Positions 32,548-33,644 of a stretch of 33,644 nt of DNA are shown here, piece by piece. Made by a program: the position numbers and the translations under genes. The DNA comes from Mollicutes bacterium. GTDB taxonomy: Bacteria; Bacillota_I; Bacilli_A; RF39; UBA660. The notes beneath the pieces were generated by a model. It had not been told where the DNA came from. It saw only the letters and a program-made list of their open reading frames with translations, and searched no databases. The stretch is from the NCBI GenBank assembly GCA_004552445.1, contig SFOJ01000009.1, forward strand, positions 1 to 33,644, given 5' to 3'. The first letter of the stretch is position 1. Each line of letters begins with the position of its first letter.

Positions 32548-32853
32548 ATGAGAACGCTAGTATTTTTTGATTTACCAAATATATATTCTAAAGATAAAAG
32601 AAACTATTTAAAATTTAGAAAATTTTTAATAAATGAAGGATTCATAATGATGCAAGAATCAGTTTATTCTAAGATTGTATTAAATTCTCAACAATCAGAA
32701 TTAATATTACAAAAACTTAGAAAGAAATCTCCAGGAAAAGGACTTATACAAGTATTAACAATAACTGAAAAGCAATACTCTCAAATAGAATATATTATTG
32801 GAGAAAAAAATACAAAAATAATTGATAACGAAGATAGGTTGGTAGTTCTATGA
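32548..32853 (+). CDS. cas2: CRISPR adaptation protein Cas2
   Basis: The 101-residue protein begins MRTLVFFDLPN, the Cas2 ferredoxin-like first strand with its conserved Asp, and has FLINEGFIMMQESVYSKI and VLTITEKQYSQIE. It bridges two Cas1 dimers in the adaptation complex. The frame is open to 32497 inside cas1, but the ATG at 32548 follows a TGAGGGA site and gives the canonical N-terminus. Its stop overlaps the csn2 start (ATGA). Confidence 0.95.
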   Translation: MRTLVFFDLPNIYSKDKRNYLKFRKFLINEGFIMMQESVYSKIVLNSQQSELILQKLRKKSPGKGLIQVLTITEKQYSQIEYIIGEKNTKIIDNEDRLVVL

Positions 32854-33530
32854 AAATAAAAGTTAACTATTTAGAAAATATTTTGGAAATAAGTGATGAA
32901 AAAATTTTAAGTATAGAATTAGAAAATAAAAATTATTTTTATAGATTAGTATCAAATATATATTCAATAGTTAATTCAGAAGTAGTAGAAGACATTACAT
33001 TCTATGATCAAAATAATAATGAATTAAATATAAGTAACAAGATTAAAATATTTGTAAATTTTTTTAATTTTGAGTTTGACTCAAAAAAATATACAAATGA
33101 CATTAATAAATATATAATAAATGAACTTGATGAGAATGATAAAACAATATTACTAAAATCATATAACAAATTAATAGAAAATTTCTTAAAAATTCTAAAT
33201 AAATCAGACTTACCATTACAAATACTAGAAGAAGTAACAATTGATAACATAATTAAAAATTTAAAACTAACTATTAATTCTAAAAACAGTTTGCTTGATA
33301 ATTTATTACTATTAATAGAACTTGAAAAAACATTAAAAACTAATAATTTGCTAGTATTTGTAAATTTAAAACAATATTTAACAAATCAAGAATTAATAGA
33401 ATTATATAAATATGCAATATATAACAGAATAAAAATATTGCTAATTGATTCACAAAGCTATGGAACAACAGCATCATATGAAAATAAAATAATAGTAGAT
33501 AGTAATTTAGATGAATTTATGTTAAAATAA
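32850..33530 (+). CDS. csn2: CRISPR adaptation protein Csn2
   Basis: Csn2 forms a tetrameric ring around DNA ends and is needed for spacer acquisition in type II-A; its presence sets the subtype. The 226-residue protein shows the family pattern: MKIKVNYLENILEISDE, FYRLVSNIY, then a helical arm, and the C-terminal LLVFVNLKQYLTNQEL, then RIKILLIDSQ and NKIIVDSNLDEF. It overlaps cas2 by 4 bases and is the last cas gene before the leader. Confidence 0.92.
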   Translation: MKIKVNYLENILEISDEKILSIELENKNYFYRLVSNIYSIVNSEVVEDITFYDQNNNELNISNKIKIFVNFFNFEFDSKKYTNDINKYIINELDENDKTILLKSYNKLIENFLKILNKSDLPLQILEEVTIDNIIKNLKLTINSKNSLLDNLLLLIELEKTLKTNNLLVFVNLKQYLTNQELIELYKYAIYNRIKILLIDSQSYGTTASYENKIIVDSNLDEFMLK

Positions 33531-33608
33531 TAATGAAATTAGACATATAATTACCATTTAGAAGTACAAATCCTATTAATGTATTAAAAACATATATTAA
33601 AATTTGAG
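33522..33608 (+). promoter_or_regulatory. CRISPR leader with promoter and type II-A anchor ATTTGAG
   Basis: A TATAAT (33546-33551) lies about 60 bases before the first repeat, with a weak TTAAAA 18 bases upstream. The leader ends in ATTTGAG (33602-33608), the leader-anchoring sequence that directs spacer integration in type II-A systems. This confirms that the repeat at 33609 is the leader-proximal one and that the array is read in the plus direction. An inverted repeat-like block lies at 33552-33571. Confidence 0.8.
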
Positions 33609-33644
33609 GTTTTAGTTATATGTCGTTCTAAATGGTATTAAAAC
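33609..33644 (+). CRISPR. First repeat of the CRISPR array, array continuing beyond the window
   Basis: The 36-base repeat starts GTTTTAG, contains TATGTCGTTCTAAATGGTA and ends TTAAAAC, like the S. pyogenes type II-A repeat in both ends and in its AATGGT core. It is complementary to the tracrRNA anti-repeat at 27539-27575 and follows the ATTTGAG anchor directly. It ends on the last base of the window, so no spacer is visible and array length is unknown. Confidence 0.92.

Noticed and set aside
1..33644. A Mycoplasma-type code with TGA as tryptophan.
   Set aside because: TGA ends mutL, cas2, mnmA and other genes at the expected points, and tryptophan is always TGG.
1..33644. Transposons, insertion sequences or prophage genes.
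   Set aside because: No transposase, integrase or phage structural motif was seen in any frame examined.

Overview
This is an AT-rich bacterial chromosome segment from the Firmicutes/Bacilli side of the tree. The housekeeping genes read as Bacilli-type: yqeG-yqeH, mutL-miaA, rpsT beside spoIIP, dnaB(loader)-dnaI, a threonyl T-box leader, mnmA-alr and L-lactate dehydrogenase. TGA is used as a real stop (mutL, cas2, mnmA), so the code is the standard one and not that of classical Mollicutes. MurC, alanine racemase and a PdaC-like deacetylase indicate a peptidoglycan wall. SpoIIP and a SpoIIM-like protein suggest a spore former or a lineage that kept part of the engulfment machinery. Compact genes, overlapping ATGA junctions and trimmed proteins (ThrRS without TGS, one-domain YigZ) fit a streamlined, probably gut-associated, uncultured Bacilli lineage. 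That placement is inference.

Layout. 1-3942 (+): end of yqeG, then yqeH, mutL and miaA. 3965-5190 (-): a membrane-anchored transglutaminase-like protein and rpsT. 5315-6498 (+): spoIIP and a small membrane protein; then yigZ (-) and uvrC (+). 8712-12198 (+): a promoter with an operator-like dyad, a secreted CxxC protein, a membrane protein, and an ABC transporter (ATPase plus two permeases) whose E-loop resembles the lantibiotic/bacitracin immunity class. 12276-15291 (+): an unknown gene, then the helicase-loading pair dnaB-dnaI. 15401-16072: an unknown membrane-anchored protein. 16116-18538 (+): a threonine T-box leader controlling an unknown gene and thrS. 18592-19886: a lipoprotein and an unknown cytosolic protein. 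19916-21547 (-): murC and a tRNA-Leu/tRNA-Ile2 pair. 21628-24236: a polysaccharide deacetylase, tRNA-Lys, several very small genes (a Cys-rich membrane protein, a 24-residue cationic peptide, a DUF4044-like protein) and spoIIM. 24263-27362 (+): mnmA, alr and ldh.

27481-33644 holds an apparently intact type II-A CRISPR-Cas locus: a divergent tracrRNA, cas9 (1352 aa with all nuclease residues), cas1, cas2, csn2, a leader ending in the type II-A anchor ATTTGAG, and the first 36-nt repeat, which ends exactly at the window edge. The spacers lie beyond it. The tracrRNA promoter is read on the minus strand, its -35 box overlaps the cas9 start codon, and its predicted start coincides with the anti-repeat. 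The leader also carries a second, inverted repeat-like block overlapping its likely -10 box.

The least explained parts are the secreted-protein/ABC operon, the T-box-controlled unknown gene with the TGS-less ThrRS, the cluster of tiny genes around 23.1-23.6 kb, the shared promoter/leader of two unknown genes, and the anti-repeat block in the CRISPR leader.
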